Shown here in pieces: positions 45,447-54,028 of a DNA stretch of 64,000 bases; within the stretch, counting starts at the first letter, position 1, and every line of letters begins with the position of its first letter. Both the position numbers and the translations under genes were made by a program. The DNA is from Algibacter mikhailovii (lineage in GTDB: Bacteria > Bacteroidota > Bacteroidia > Flavobacteriales > Flavobacteriaceae). The stretch lies in the NCBI RefSeq assembly GCF_014651495.1, contig NZ_BMWZ01000002.1, positions 546,111 to 610,110 on the forward strand. The letters run 5' to 3'. Under the pieces are notes generated by a model, which saw nothing but the letters and a program-made list of their open reading frames with translations, ran no database searches and was not told the origin of the DNA.

Positions 45447-45454
45447 CAAAATTA
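45447..45454 (-). promoter_or_regulatory. Candidate promoter -7 element for the tdh-kbl operon
   Basis: Minus strand TAATTTTG, matching TAnnTTTG, about 20 bases upstream of the dehydrogenase ATG. Confidence 0.5.
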
Positions 45455-45522
45455 TACAAAAAAGAGATTGTTGATTAAAATACACTTGAGTTTAATAAAA
45501 AAAAAGTAATTTTTACTTGATT

Positions 45523-45551
45523 TTTGTTTTATTTCACAATTATTATCTTTA
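45523..45551 (+). promoter_or_regulatory. Candidate promoter of the Lrp-type gene
   Basis: TTTG (45523-45526) and TATCTTTA (45544-45551) at 17-base spacing, a near match to the Bacteroidota pattern, 40 bases before the ATG. It shares the divergent gap with the tdh-kbl promoter. Confidence 0.4.
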
Positions 45552-45591
45552 ACCTGTATTTTTAAACGACATTAAAAGTGATTTTATCTGC

Positions 45592-46053
45592 ATGGAAAAA
45601 CTAGACGATACTGACCTCAAAATCTTAAGAATTTTACAAAAAAACTCTAAGAAAACCACTAAGGAAATAGCTGAAATGCTCAATTTAACAGCATCCCCTA
45701 TTTACGAGCGCATTAAGCGCCTAGAAAACAAAGGCTATATAAAAAAATATGTGGCCCTACTTGATAAAGTTCAGTTAAACAATCCCATTACAGCCATATG
45801 TATGGTCTCATTACGTTATCATAACGAAGGTTTTATAGATACATTTGAAAACCAAATTAAGGCCCTTAAGGAGGTTCAAGAATGCTATCATATGGCAGGA
45901 AAAGTGGATTTTTTTTTAAAAATAAACATGGACAGTCTAGAAAGTTATCATGAGTTTGTGAGGCTAAAACTTTCAAAAATTGAAAACATTGGTGTTCTTG
46001 AAAGCTCCTTCGTTTTAAAAGAAATGTATTCAACAACCGAGCTCTATATATAA
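45592..46053 (+). CDS. Lrp/AsnC family transcriptional regulator
   Basis: A 153-residue regulator. The N-terminal helix-turn-helix is clear (DDTDLKILRILQKNSKKTTK, then LTASPIYERIKRLENKGYI), and the C-terminal half is the RAM ligand-binding domain (CYHMAGKVDFFLKINM, SYHEFVRLKL). Members sense amino acids. It is divergent from threonine dehydrogenase with 164 bases between, so control of threonine breakdown is a natural guess. Confidence 0.92.
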   Translation: MEKLDDTDLKILRILQKNSKKTTKEIAEMLNLTASPIYERIKRLENKGYIKKYVALLDKVQLNNPITAICMVSLRYHNEGFIDTFENQIKALKEVQECYHMAGKVDFFLKINMDSLESYHEFVRLKLSKIENIGVLESSFVLKEMYSTTELYI

Positions 46054-46186
46054 GAAACAAGGTGTTTAGCCTAGCAAATAAAAGGCCCAAGTGACATATT
46101 ATTATTAAGCGTGTTTTATCATAACATCTGTAATGGTATGACTATTATAGAAAATGATACATTAAGTAAATTCGTTTTGCCTTAAT

Positions 46187-47182
46187 CTACTCGGCAAACT
46201 GATATCCCGCAAATTTATCCAGCACCTCATCAAAGGCTGCAAAGACATCTTCAGAATGATCTGAAGTTACCATTTTCATGCGGTATTCTTTAAAATGTGG
46301 TATACCTTTAAAATAGTTTGTATAATGGCGACGGGTTTCAAAAACACCAAGAATTTCACCTTTCCAGTCAATTGACATTTGTAAATGTCTGCGTGCTGCT
46401 TCCACACGTTCCTCCAAAGAAATAGGCGCTAAATGTTCACCAGTTTCAAAAAAGTGTTTCACCTGTTTAAAAAACCAAGGATTCCCTATAGAGGCTCTTC
46501 CAATCATTGCACCATCTAATCCGTAATCATCTCGCATTTCCATGGCACGTTCTGGACTAGTAATATCGCCGTTTCCAAAAACCGGAATATGCATTCTAGG
46601 GTTGTCTTTTACTTGGGCAATAGGTTTCCAATCGGCATCGCCTTTATACATCTGCGCACGTGTACGCCCATGAATAGCAATGGCCTTACAGCCTACATCT
46701 TGTAAACGCTCGGCAACCTCAACAATTCTAATAGAATCATGGTCCCACCCCAATCGGGTTTTTACCGTAATAGGAATATGAGTACGCTTAACCATTTCGG
46801 CAGTAAGCTTTTCCATAAGGCAAACATCTTTTAAAATACCCGCACCTGCACCTTTACTCACCACCTTCTTAACAGGACACCCAAAATTAATATCAATAAT
46901 ATCTGGCTTTGATTCTGCAACGATATCAATAGTTTGCAACATACTATCTAAATTGGCACCAAATATTTGAATGCCTACAGGGCGTTCTTTTTCGTAAATA
47001 TCCAACTTCATGACGCTCTTAGCAGCGTTGCGTATTAGTCCTTCACTAGACACAAACTCGGTATACACTACATCTGCGCCTTGCTCTTTACATAATGCGC
47101 GAAATGGGGGATCACTCACATCTTCCATAGGTGCTAGAAGCAATGGGAAATCAGGAAGTTCTATGTTATCTATTTTTACCAA
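46187..47182 (-). CDS. dusB: tRNA-dihydrouridine synthase B
   Basis: FMN-dependent reductase making dihydrouridine in the tRNA D loop. The 331-residue product has LLLAPMEDVSDPPFRALCKE for FMN binding, DINFGCPVKKVVSKGAGAG with the catalytic Cys, ITVKTRLGWD, and IAIHGRTRAQMYKG. The frame is open up to a TTG at 47206, but that TTG lies inside a TAnnTTTG promoter element; the next TTG at 47182 gives MVKIDNIELPDFPLLLAP, as in relatives, so I place the start there. Confidence 0.92.
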   Translation of the reverse strand: MVKIDNIELPDFPLLLAPMEDVSDPPFRALCKEQGADVVYTEFVSSEGLIRNAAKSVMKLDIYEKERPVGIQIFGANLDSMLQTIDIVAESKPDIIDINFGCPVKKVVSKGAGAGILKDVCLMEKLTAEMVKRTHIPITVKTRLGWDHDSIRIVEVAERLQDVGCKAIAIHGRTRAQMYKGDADWKPIAQVKDNPRMHIPVFGNGDITSPERAMEMRDDYGLDGAMIGRASIGNPWFFKQVKHFFETGEHLAPISLEERVEAARRHLQMSIDWKGEILGVFETRRHYTNYFKGIPHFKEYRMKMVTSDHSEDVFAAFDEVLDKFAGYQFAE

Positions 47183-47203
47183 AATGAATGCTTTTTCAAT
47201 TTG

Positions 47204-47211
47204 CAAAGATA
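47204..47211 (-). promoter_or_regulatory. Candidate promoter -7 element for dusB
   Basis: Minus strand TATCTTTG, matching TAnnTTTG, 21 bases upstream of the TTG start at 47182. It covers the upstream in-frame TTG at 47206 and so decides the start. Confidence 0.5.
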
Positions 47212-47409
47212 TAAATATTTGAAACGTTGTTTGCCTTAATGCATGGCGCTGTTAAATTTCAGCCTAAAAACGTCTCATTTACAAACAAAACACATGCTAC
47301 AAAGGACCATAACCTTTATGATTTCAGTAATACGACTCGCTCAAAACATAAAATTAGAACCCTCTAAAATAGATAATAAATGACTTCCTTTAATTCAGGG
47401 TAACAATTC

Positions 47410-47790
47410 CTATGGTCTGTTTAAAACCCAAACCCCGTAAAACCCTAAAAACAATTCGCCAAAAGCTCCAAAAACAAGATTCATATTGGGCATACCATCT
47501 ATAAAGAACCCCAGTAACCTTCCAAAACCCAGACCTAACATAAACACCATGTTGGTAATCAAGGCTACTTTTAAAAACTTAGCTTTAAAAAGGCCTAATA
47601 GCCAAACAACAGAGAACCCCAAATACACACCCATAATGGCCTTAAAAAAAGAGTGCTCATCCAGAGTATTTACCTGTAAATCAAATGACGAACTCGGATT
47701 AAAGCCATAGATAAAAGCTACAGGGATTACAATTAACAGTGAAATAATCAAATGAATTTTAGAGATAAAATCTTGTTTGGAATACATCAT
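47410..47790 (-). CDS. Small membrane protein, DUF4345-like
   Basis: A 126-residue protein with four predicted TMs (about 12-30, 50-68, 75-95 and 105-122). Blocks such as FFKAIMGVYLGFSVVWLLGL and LGFGRLLGFFIDGMPN resemble the DUF4345 family of unknown function. It lies 20 bases after the T9SS protein gene on the same strand. Confidence 0.75.
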   Translation of the reverse strand: MMYSKQDFISKIHLIISLLIVIPVAFIYGFNPSSSFDLQVNTLDEHSFFKAIMGVYLGFSVVWLLGLFKAKFLKVALITNMVFMLGLGFGRLLGFFIDGMPNMNLVFGAFGELFLGFYGVWVLNRP

Positions 47791-47810
47791 AAAGACTTTG
47801 AACCGTTAAG

Positions 47811-48953
47811 CTACTTTTTGATTATTTTTTTAACAGCTGTAGAATGATCATTAAATTGAATACTTACAAAATAAATCCCAGCACTTAATTGTGACATATC
47901 TATTAAAAAAGTACTGCCTTGAAATAACAATACCTTTTTCGTATCATAGATTTGAACACTTGAAATTTCAGACCCTTTAATATGCAAAAAGTTATCAATA
48001 GGGTTTGGAAAAACTTCAAATTGTTTGATGTCCTGCTCTGAAGCGATTGATAATGCCTTATCATTTGTAGAAAACGATATCAGTTTTGCATAATCAGATA
48101 GGACAGAGATTGTAAAGGCTTCAGAGGTAATAAAATAATTAGACTCATCCTTGTAGGCAATGGCTTCGGTTTGTTCAAAACTAAAGGTATCTGCAAGCGA
48201 GGTGAGCGTGTTGGTTCCTGAGAAAACATCTTGAGTTGTAAAGTTTTCGCAGGTCCATACAAAGGGTTGTAAAACATTAGGTAATGCACCATTAGAATAA
48301 CCAACCAAAAAAAGTTTGGCACTTATTGGGTTATATGTGGCCCCAGTAATTAAGCCAGTACTATTTAATGCAGTGGGTAATGGGGATAAGGCATAGGTTC
48401 CAGGTGTTTTAGAAACTATATACCCTTTTGTTATTCCATTAACCCAGTTCTTATTAAAAAGAATCAAAGCATTGGAATCAAAAGACACCAAGGCTTCGGC
48501 ATCCCATGCGGTAGTATTAGGAGGAGAAGGTTCAAAATCTATTTGATCTAAATAACTAAAGGCTATGGTTTTAGCCATTACAGTATCTGCCGTTAAAAAG
48601 TCCGTTTTATTAATTTTATAAATCTTCAGATCTGTTCTATTTCCGCTTATATTATTGCCAATATCTCCTATATAAATACTGGTATCATCTTGAGCCAAAT
48701 CTTCCCAGTCTACATTAGTAGCATTCGCCACGGTTATAGTTCTCGTTATTAAACCGGAGGCTAGATCTACTTCATACAATTCATTTTTTCCACCAGAATC
48801 ATTATGCGTTATCAGTTTATTATTAAAATATATAACACCGGATGATTCACTTACACTAGTAGGTAAAGGAAACTCTTCGGAGACTGCTACTATTTGAGCT
48901 TGAGACACCGCGAGTATGCCGAATAAGAATAAAAAAAGAATAATTGGTTTCAT
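47811..48953 (-). CDS. Secreted protein with T9SS type A sorting domain
   Basis: A 380-residue exported protein. Residues 1-19 are a Sec signal (ILFLFLFGILAVSQAQ). Residues 25-300 form a beta-rich domain with repeated blocks (YFNNKLITHNDSGGKNELYE, DVDW/EDLAQDDTSIYIGDIG), suggesting a propeller. The last ~70 residues are the type IX secretion C-terminal domain: FEVFPNPIDNFLHIKG, IYDTKKVLLFQG, LSAGIYFVSIQF and a KKIIKK end. It would be moved across the outer membrane and surface-linked or released. The function of the propeller-like part is unknown. Confidence 0.88.
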   Translation of the reverse strand: MKPIILFLFLFGILAVSQAQIVAVSEEFPLPTSVSESSGVIYFNNKLITHNDSGGKNELYEVDLASGLITRTITVANATNVDWEDLAQDDTSIYIGDIGNNISGNRTDLKIYKINKTDFLTADTVMAKTIAFSYLDQIDFEPSPPNTTAWDAEALVSFDSNALILFNKNWVNGITKGYIVSKTPGTYALSPLPTALNSTGLITGATYNPISAKLFLVGYSNGALPNVLQPFVWTCENFTTQDVFSGTNTLTSLADTFSFEQTEAIAYKDESNYFITSEAFTISVLSDYAKLISFSTNDKALSIASEQDIKQFEVFPNPIDNFLHIKGSEISSVQIYDTKKVLLFQGSTFLIDMSQLSAGIYFVSIQFNDHSTAVKKIIKK

Positions 48954-49107
48954 TAAGTATAATTTGTTCTGCGCTAATCTAATATAAAAGTAAGTATTTC
49001 AGTTCATAGCTCTTTTTTTATTTTCATCCAGATCATCCAATTAGCAATATATAAACACTACGCTATTCACCTTGAAGAACATCCTTTTTAGCATCAAATA
49101 ATTAAAC

Positions 49108-49115
49108 TATCTTTG
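49108..49115 (+). promoter_or_regulatory. Candidate promoter -7 element for lepA
   Basis: TATCTTTG, matching TAnnTTTG, 27 bases before the lepA ATG, with a T-rich -33 region (49085-49088) 19 bases upstream. Confidence 0.5.
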
Positions 49116-49142
49116 CACAATCTTTTTTAGAAAGATTTTTTT

Positions 49143-50939
49143 ATGAAGAATATTAGAAATTTTTGCATTATTGCACATATAGATCACGGTAAAAGTACAC
49201 TGGCAGACCGTTTGTTAGATTTTACAGGTTCAGTAACCGCTAGAGAACAGCAAGCACAACTGCTTGATAGCATGGATTTGGAGCGCGAACGCGGCATAAC
49301 CATCAAGTCGCATGCCATACAAATGGACTATGAACTTGACGGTGAACAATACATTCTAAACCTTATTGATACACCCGGTCACGTAGATTTCTCTTATGAG
49401 GTTTCTCGATCTATTGCAGCATGTGAAGGCGCTTTACTTATTGTAGATGCAGCTCAAAGCATTCAGGCGCAAACTATTTCTAATCTTTATTTGGCTTTAG
49501 AGAATGATTTAGAGATTATTCCTGTTTTGAATAAAGTAGATTTACCAAGTGCTAACCCTGAAGAAGTTACTGATGACATTGTAGACTTGCTAGGCTGTGA
49601 CCCTGAAGAGGTGATTCATGCTAGTGGAAAAACGGGCTTTGGTGTTGATAATATTTTAAAAGCCATTATAGATCGTGTACCTGCGCCGAAAGGTGATCCG
49701 GATGCTCCGCTACAAGCCTTAATATTCGACTCTGTTTACAACACTTTTAGAGGTATTGAAACCTATTTTAGAGTCTTTAATGGCGAAATTAAAAAAGGGC
49801 AGCATATAAAATTTGTTGCTACAGATAAAGATTATTACGCAGATGAGGTTGGAACCTTAAAGCTAAACCAAGTTGCCAAAAAGAGTGTGAAAACAGGTGA
49901 TGTTGGTTACTTAATTACCGGAATAAAAACCGCTAAAGAAGTTAAAGTAGGTGATACCATTACAGATTTTGCAAAACCAACCACAAATATTGTTGAAGGT
50001 TTTGAAGATGTAAAACCTATGGTTTTTGCTGGGATTTACCCCGTTGACACTGAAGACTATGAAGAACTTCGTAATTCTATGGAGAAACTTCAATTAAATG
50101 ATGCATCATTAGTCTTTGCTCCAGAAAGTTCGGCGGCATTAGGCTTTGGATTCCGTTGTGGTTTCTTAGGGATGCTTCATATGGAAATTATCCAAGAACG
50201 TTTAGAACGTGAGTTTGATATGACCGTAATTACCACGGTACCTAACGTATCATACCATGCGTTTACTAATAAAAACCCTGATGAGGTTTTAATTGTCAAT
50301 AACCCTTCTGATTTACCAGAACCTTCTACGGTAAACCGTGTTGAAGAACCTTATATAAAAGCGACCATTATTACAAAATCTGATTTTGTAGGCAATGTGA
50401 TGTCTTTATGTATTGAAAAACGTGGTTTGATAATAAATCAAACCTATTTAACCACAGAGCGTGTTGAATTAACCTTTGAAATGCCTTTGGCAGAAATTGT
50501 TTTTGATTTTTATGACAGACTAAAAACCGTTTCAAAAGGCTATGCTTCTTTTGATTATCATCCAATTGGAATGAAAACTTCAAAATTAGTACGCCTAGAC
50601 ATCTTACTAAACGCCCAACCTGTTGATGCACTGTCAGCGCTAATTCATGCGGATAATGCCCAATCTATTGGACGTAAAATGTGTGAGAAATTAAGAGAAT
50701 TAATACCACGTCAACAATTTGACATTCCTATTCAGGCTGCTATTGGCGCTAAAATTATTTCTCGTGAAACCATAAAAGCACTAAGAAAAGACGTTACCGC
50801 AAAATGTTATGGAGGTGATATCTCACGTAAACGTAAGCTTCTTGAAAAGCAGAAAAAAGGTAAAAAACGTATGCGTCAAGTAGGTAATGTTGAAATACCT
50901 CAGCAGGCGTTTATGGCTGTATTAAAGCTTAACGATTAA
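49143..50939 (+). CDS. lepA: Elongation factor 4
   Basis: A 598-residue ribosome-associated GTPase that affects elongation and 30S assembly under stress. The G domain has AHIDHGKST (G1), [12 protein letters not shown] (G2), DTPGHVDF (G3) and NKVDLPSA (G4). The LepA-specific C-terminal domain follows, ending in [18 protein letters not shown] and [19 protein letters not shown]. Length and order are normal. It has its own promoter element. Confidence 0.97.
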   Translation: MKNIRNFCIIAHIDHGKSTLADRLLDFTGSVTAREQQAQLLDSMDLERERGITIKSHAIQMDYELDGEQYILNLIDTPGHVDFSYEVSRSIAACEGALLIVDAAQSIQAQTISNLYLALENDLEIIPVLNKVDLPSANPEEVTDDIVDLLGCDPEEVIHASGKTGFGVDNILKAIIDRVPAPKGDPDAPLQALIFDSVYNTFRGIETYFRVFNGEIKKGQHIKFVATDKDYYADEVGTLKLNQVAKKSVKTGDVGYLITGIKTAKEVKVGDTITDFAKPTTNIVEGFEDVKPMVFAGIYPVDTEDYEELRNSMEKLQLNDASLVFAPESSAALGFGFRCGFLGMLHMEIIQERLEREFDMTVITTVPNVSYHAFTNKNPDEVLIVNNPSDLPEPSTVNRVEEPYIKATIITKSDFVGNVMSLCIEKRGLIINQTYLTTERVELTFEMPLAEIVFDFYDRLKTVSKGYASFDYHPIGMKTSKLVRLDILLNAQPVDALSALIHADNAQSIGRKMCEKLRELIPRQQFDIPIQAAIGAKIISRETIKALRKDVTAKCYGGDISRKRKLLEKQKKGKKRMRQVGNVEIPQQAFMAVLKLND

Positions 50940-50970
50940 GCAATCCTGTTTTCCCGAAACAAAAAGAAGA

Positions 50971-50987
50971 GGACTACCTAGTAGTCC
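50971..50987 (+). terminator. Short hairpin after lepA
   Basis: GGACTAC pairs with GTAGTCC across a 3-base loop, 31 bases after the stop. No T-run follows, so termination is uncertain. Confidence 0.4.
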
Positions 50988-51113
50988 CAACTAGTAATGC
51001 TTAGTTTTTTGATGAATGATTCACGCTAAAATCAGGTTTTCACTTGTTTTTTTTAGTGATAATATGGCGTATTTCTAATTCTACTTTATTTTCTTTAAAA
51101 AAGCCTTTTGCAT

Positions 51114-51262
51114 CAAATTGTTAATAAATATTTTGTATGTTTATAACATAGTACGCTTAACAATTTGTTCATACACCACAAGTCCTTGTTAGCGCTATGT
51201 TTATCTAATTTTGTTTTGGGTTGTTTTTTAAAATCTGCCAGTAAATTGTTATTAACAATTTA
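51114..51262. promoter_or_regulatory. Cluster of inverted AAATTGTTAA motifs
   Basis: CAAATTGTTAA (51114-51124) is exactly mirrored by TTAACAATTTG (51157-51167), and TAAATTGTT (51242-51250) by AACAATTTA (51254-51262). Four copies of one core within 150 bases, bracketing the candidate promoter, look like sites for a dimeric regulator of glycogen synthesis. AT richness makes chance similarity possible for a single copy but less so for paired ones. Confidence 0.45.
51186..51213 (+). promoter_or_regulatory. Candidate promoter of the glycogen operon
   Basis: TTG (51186-51188), a 17-base spacer and TAATTTTG (51206-51213), matching TAnnTTTG. This leaves a leader of about 190 bases before the first start codon. 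Confidence 0.45.
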
Positions 51263-51409
51263 ACGATTTTTAATATCTAGTTTGCTTGATTTTCAAAAGA
51301 GTACCTCTTAAATAATTGTATTGATAATTTTTCAAATGAAAAGCAAAAAAAGGGAATTGATATAAATAGGATTTCTTTTTTTTGATGGTATTTTAAGACA
51401 ATAAACTAT

Positions 51410-52612
51410 ATGAAAGCACTTTTTTACACCAGAGAATTCCCGCCTTACGTTTATGGTGGCGCAGGGGTACATGTTGAATATTTAGCAGGAGAACTTGCTA
51501 AATTAATGGAAGTAGATGTCCGGTGCTTTGGTGATCAAGATGACAAATCCACCAATTTAACAGTAAAAGGCTTCCCTTTTGATAATCCTGTTTTTGATCA
51601 TGCTGATGATAAACTAAAATCGGTTTTTAAAACCCTGAGTACCTGTCTGCAAATGAATGCAGATCCTATTGATGCCGATGTGGTGCATTGCCACACTTGG
51701 TATGCACATTTTGCAGGTATTGTAGCAAAATTATGCTATGGCACACCTTTGGTTATTACAACGCACTCCTTAGAACCTTTAAGACCTTGGAAACGCGAAC
51801 AACTAGGCCGTGGGTATGATGCCTCATCATGGGTTGAAAAAACAGCTATTGAAATGGCCGATGCCTTAATCGCCGTTTCTGAAGAAACTAAAGAAGATGT
51901 TATAAAACATTTTGATGTTGATGAAAGTAAGATACATGTTATCTATAACGGTATTAATCTTCAGCAGTATATAACCACCTCAGAAACGTCTACATTAGAT
52001 GAATATAATGTTGACAAAACAAAACCTTATGTGCTCTTTGTTGGACGTATTACACGCCAAAAAGGCATTATCCATTTAGTTAATGCTATAAAATATATCG
52101 ATCCCGATACGCAAATCGTACTTTGTGCAGGAGCTCCAGACACACCAGAGATAGGTAAAGAAATGGAAGATGCTGTGAATGAAGTTAAAAAGACGCGCGA
52201 TAATGTTATTTGGATTGATAAAATGGTCACCAAAGAAGAAATTATTCAGTTATACTCACATGCCGATGTTTTTTGTTGTCCTTCAATTTATGAACCTTTT
52301 GGCATCATAAACATTGAAGCTATGGCATGTAACACCGCGGTAGTGGCTAGTGCGGTTGGCGGGATAAAAGAAGTGGTTGTAGATGGAGAGACTGGTATTT
52401 TAATTCCGTTAGAACAACAAACCGAAGCCCCATTTGAACCTATTGATCCAGATAAATTCTCTAGAGATTTAGCTGAGGGTGTCAATAAAGTGATTGGTGA
52501 TAAAAACTTAAGAGAAGCCATGGCAACTAAAGGCAGGAAACGGGTTGAGGAGCATTTTGATTGGATTGCCATTGCAAAACAAGTAGAAGGTCTCTATAAA
52601 TCTTTGATATAA
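51410..52612 (+). CDS. glgM: GT4 alpha-glucosyltransferase, GlgM/GlgA type
   Basis: A 400-residue GT-B glycosyltransferase that uses ADP-glucose. It begins MKALFYTREFPPYVYGGAGV, closely like the actinobacterial GT4 enzyme once called glycogen synthase (GlgA) and now known in mycobacteria as GlgM, which makes maltose-1-phosphate from ADP-glucose and glucose-1-phosphate. The donor-site region YEPFGIINIEAMACNTAVVA is conserved. Classical GlgA belongs to GT5 and has a different N-terminus (KxGGL). With glgE downstream, the GlgM activity is the likelier one. Confidence 0.9.
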   Translation: MKALFYTREFPPYVYGGAGVHVEYLAGELAKLMEVDVRCFGDQDDKSTNLTVKGFPFDNPVFDHADDKLKSVFKTLSTCLQMNADPIDADVVHCHTWYAHFAGIVAKLCYGTPLVITTHSLEPLRPWKREQLGRGYDASSWVEKTAIEMADALIAVSEETKEDVIKHFDVDESKIHVIYNGINLQQYITTSETSTLDEYNVDKTKPYVLFVGRITRQKGIIHLVNAIKYIDPDTQIVLCAGAPDTPEIGKEMEDAVNEVKKTRDNVIWIDKMVTKEEIIQLYSHADVFCCPSIYEPFGIINIEAMACNTAVVASAVGGIKEVVVDGETGILIPLEQQTEAPFEPIDPDKFSRDLAEGVNKVIGDKNLREAMATKGRKRVEEHFDWIAIAKQVEGLYKSLI

Positions 52613-52644
52613 AACAATAAACGAACCAAATAAAACAACAAACA

Positions 52645-53910
52645 ATGATTAACAATAAGGTACTAGCAATTATATTAGGTGGCGGCCAAGGGTCTAGACT
52701 ATATCCATTAACTAAAGACAGATCTAAACCAGCTGTTCCTATAGCAGGAAAATATAGATTAGTAGATATTCCAATTTCTAACTGTATCAATTCTGATATT
52801 AAACGCATGTTTGTTTTAACACAGTTTAATTCGGCCTCGTTAAACCGCCATATTAAAAACACCTATCACTTTAGCTTTTTTAGTAGTGCCTTTGTTGATG
52901 TATTGGCTGCTGAACAAACACCGCATAATAAAACATGGTTTCAAGGTACAGCAGATGCCGTACGTCAAAGTATGCACCATTTCTTAAGACATGATTTTGA
53001 TTATTTCTTGATATTATCAGGCGATCAATTATATCAAATGGATTATGAAAAAATGATAGCTGCACATATTAAAGCTAAGGCAAAAATCTCGATAGCCACT
53101 ATTCCGGTTAATGCGAAAGATGCTACTGAATTTGGTATTCTAAAATCAGACGATTCTAACGTAGTGACCTCGTTTATTGAAAAACCAGATACTAGTTTAT
53201 TACCAGAATGGACCTCAGAAGTAAGTGATGAGATGAAAGGACAAGGTAGAAATTACCTCGCTTCTATGGGTATTTATGTCTTTAACAGAGACCTTTTAAC
53301 CAAGTTAATGGAGAACCCAGATACTAATGATTTTGGTAAAGAAATCATTCCTCAGGCTATAGACCAACATAAAACCTTAAGCTACCAATATGAGGGCTAC
53401 TGGACTGATATTGGAAATATAGATTCCTTTTTTGAGGCAAACATTGGACTTACGGCAGATATTCCTCAATTTGATTTATATGACAGGAAAAAGCGCGTTT
53501 ATACCAATGCACGCATGCTTCCAACAACAAAATTAGCAGGAACAATGCTTGAAAAAGCTGTAATTGCTGAAGGCTGTATTATAAGCGCCGCAAAAATAGA
53601 ACAATCTGTTATTGGTATTCGCTCTAGAATTGGTGATGAGTCTACCGTAATTAACACCTATATGATGGGCTGTGATCGCTATGAAACTTTAGACCAAATT
53701 CAAAATAATAAAATAGAAGTCCTTATGGGTATTGGTCAACGCTGTTTTATTAAAAATGCCATCATAGACAAAAACTGCAGAATTGGTGATGATGTTAGAA
53801 TTAATGGCGGAAAACATTTAGAGGATACCGAAACCGACACCTATTTTGTAAAAGACGGTATTGTGGTTATCAAAAAAGGAGCTGTTATTCCAAAAGGTTA
53901 CGTGATATAA
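52645..53910 (+). CDS. glgC: Glucose-1-phosphate adenylyltransferase
   Basis: Makes ADP-glucose from ATP and glucose-1-phosphate. The 421-residue product has the nucleotide loop LAIILGGGQGSRLYPLTKDR, the KPAVPIAGKYRLVDIPISN block, ILSGDQLYQMDY with the metal Asp, and FIEKPD. A C-terminal left-handed beta-helix follows (SVIGIRSRIGDES, GMGQRC-type repeats). It lies 32 bases after the GT4 gene, supplying its donor. Confidence 0.96.
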   Translation: MINNKVLAIILGGGQGSRLYPLTKDRSKPAVPIAGKYRLVDIPISNCINSDIKRMFVLTQFNSASLNRHIKNTYHFSFFSSAFVDVLAAEQTPHNKTWFQGTADAVRQSMHHFLRHDFDYFLILSGDQLYQMDYEKMIAAHIKAKAKISIATIPVNAKDATEFGILKSDDSNVVTSFIEKPDTSLLPEWTSEVSDEMKGQGRNYLASMGIYVFNRDLLTKLMENPDTNDFGKEIIPQAIDQHKTLSYQYEGYWTDIGNIDSFFEANIGLTADIPQFDLYDRKKRVYTNARMLPTTKLAGTMLEKAVIAEGCIISAAKIEQSVIGIRSRIGDESTVINTYMMGCDRYETLDQIQNNKIEVLMGIGQRCFIKNAIIDKNCRIGDDVRINGGKHLEDTETDTYFVKDGIVVIKKGAVIPKGYVI

Positions 53911-53937
53911 CACAAGCCTTTATGTAACTTATCAACA

Positions 53938-53957
53938 ATCAAACGTTTGCGTTTGAT
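53938..53957. promoter_or_regulatory. Inverted repeat between glgC and glgE
   Basis: ATCAAACG and CGTTTGAT flank TTTG, and the inner CAAACGTTTG is itself a perfect 10-bp palindrome. The central CG between A/T arms is typical of LacI-family operators, which often govern maltose and glycogen genes. It could also be a small internal attenuator. No T-run follows. Confidence 0.45.
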
Positions 53958-54028
53958 GGTTTGGTAACACCTCTATTTACAGTCTCAAATTAATGTTATA
54001 CTTTACCTTTTTTTAATTAAAACTGATT

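Larger units (their letters stand above)
50988..51409 (+). other. Long leader region of the glycogen operon
   Basis: More than 400 bases without a gene. It contains a candidate promoter (51186-51213), a group of inverted AAATTGTTAA motifs (51114-51262) and then about 190 bases of A/T-rich leader to the glgM start. No riboswitch family is recognised. Confidence 0.5.

Noticed and set aside
47183..47206. TTG start of dusB at 47206
   Set aside because: It lies inside a TAnnTTTG element; the TTG at 47182 fits the family start.
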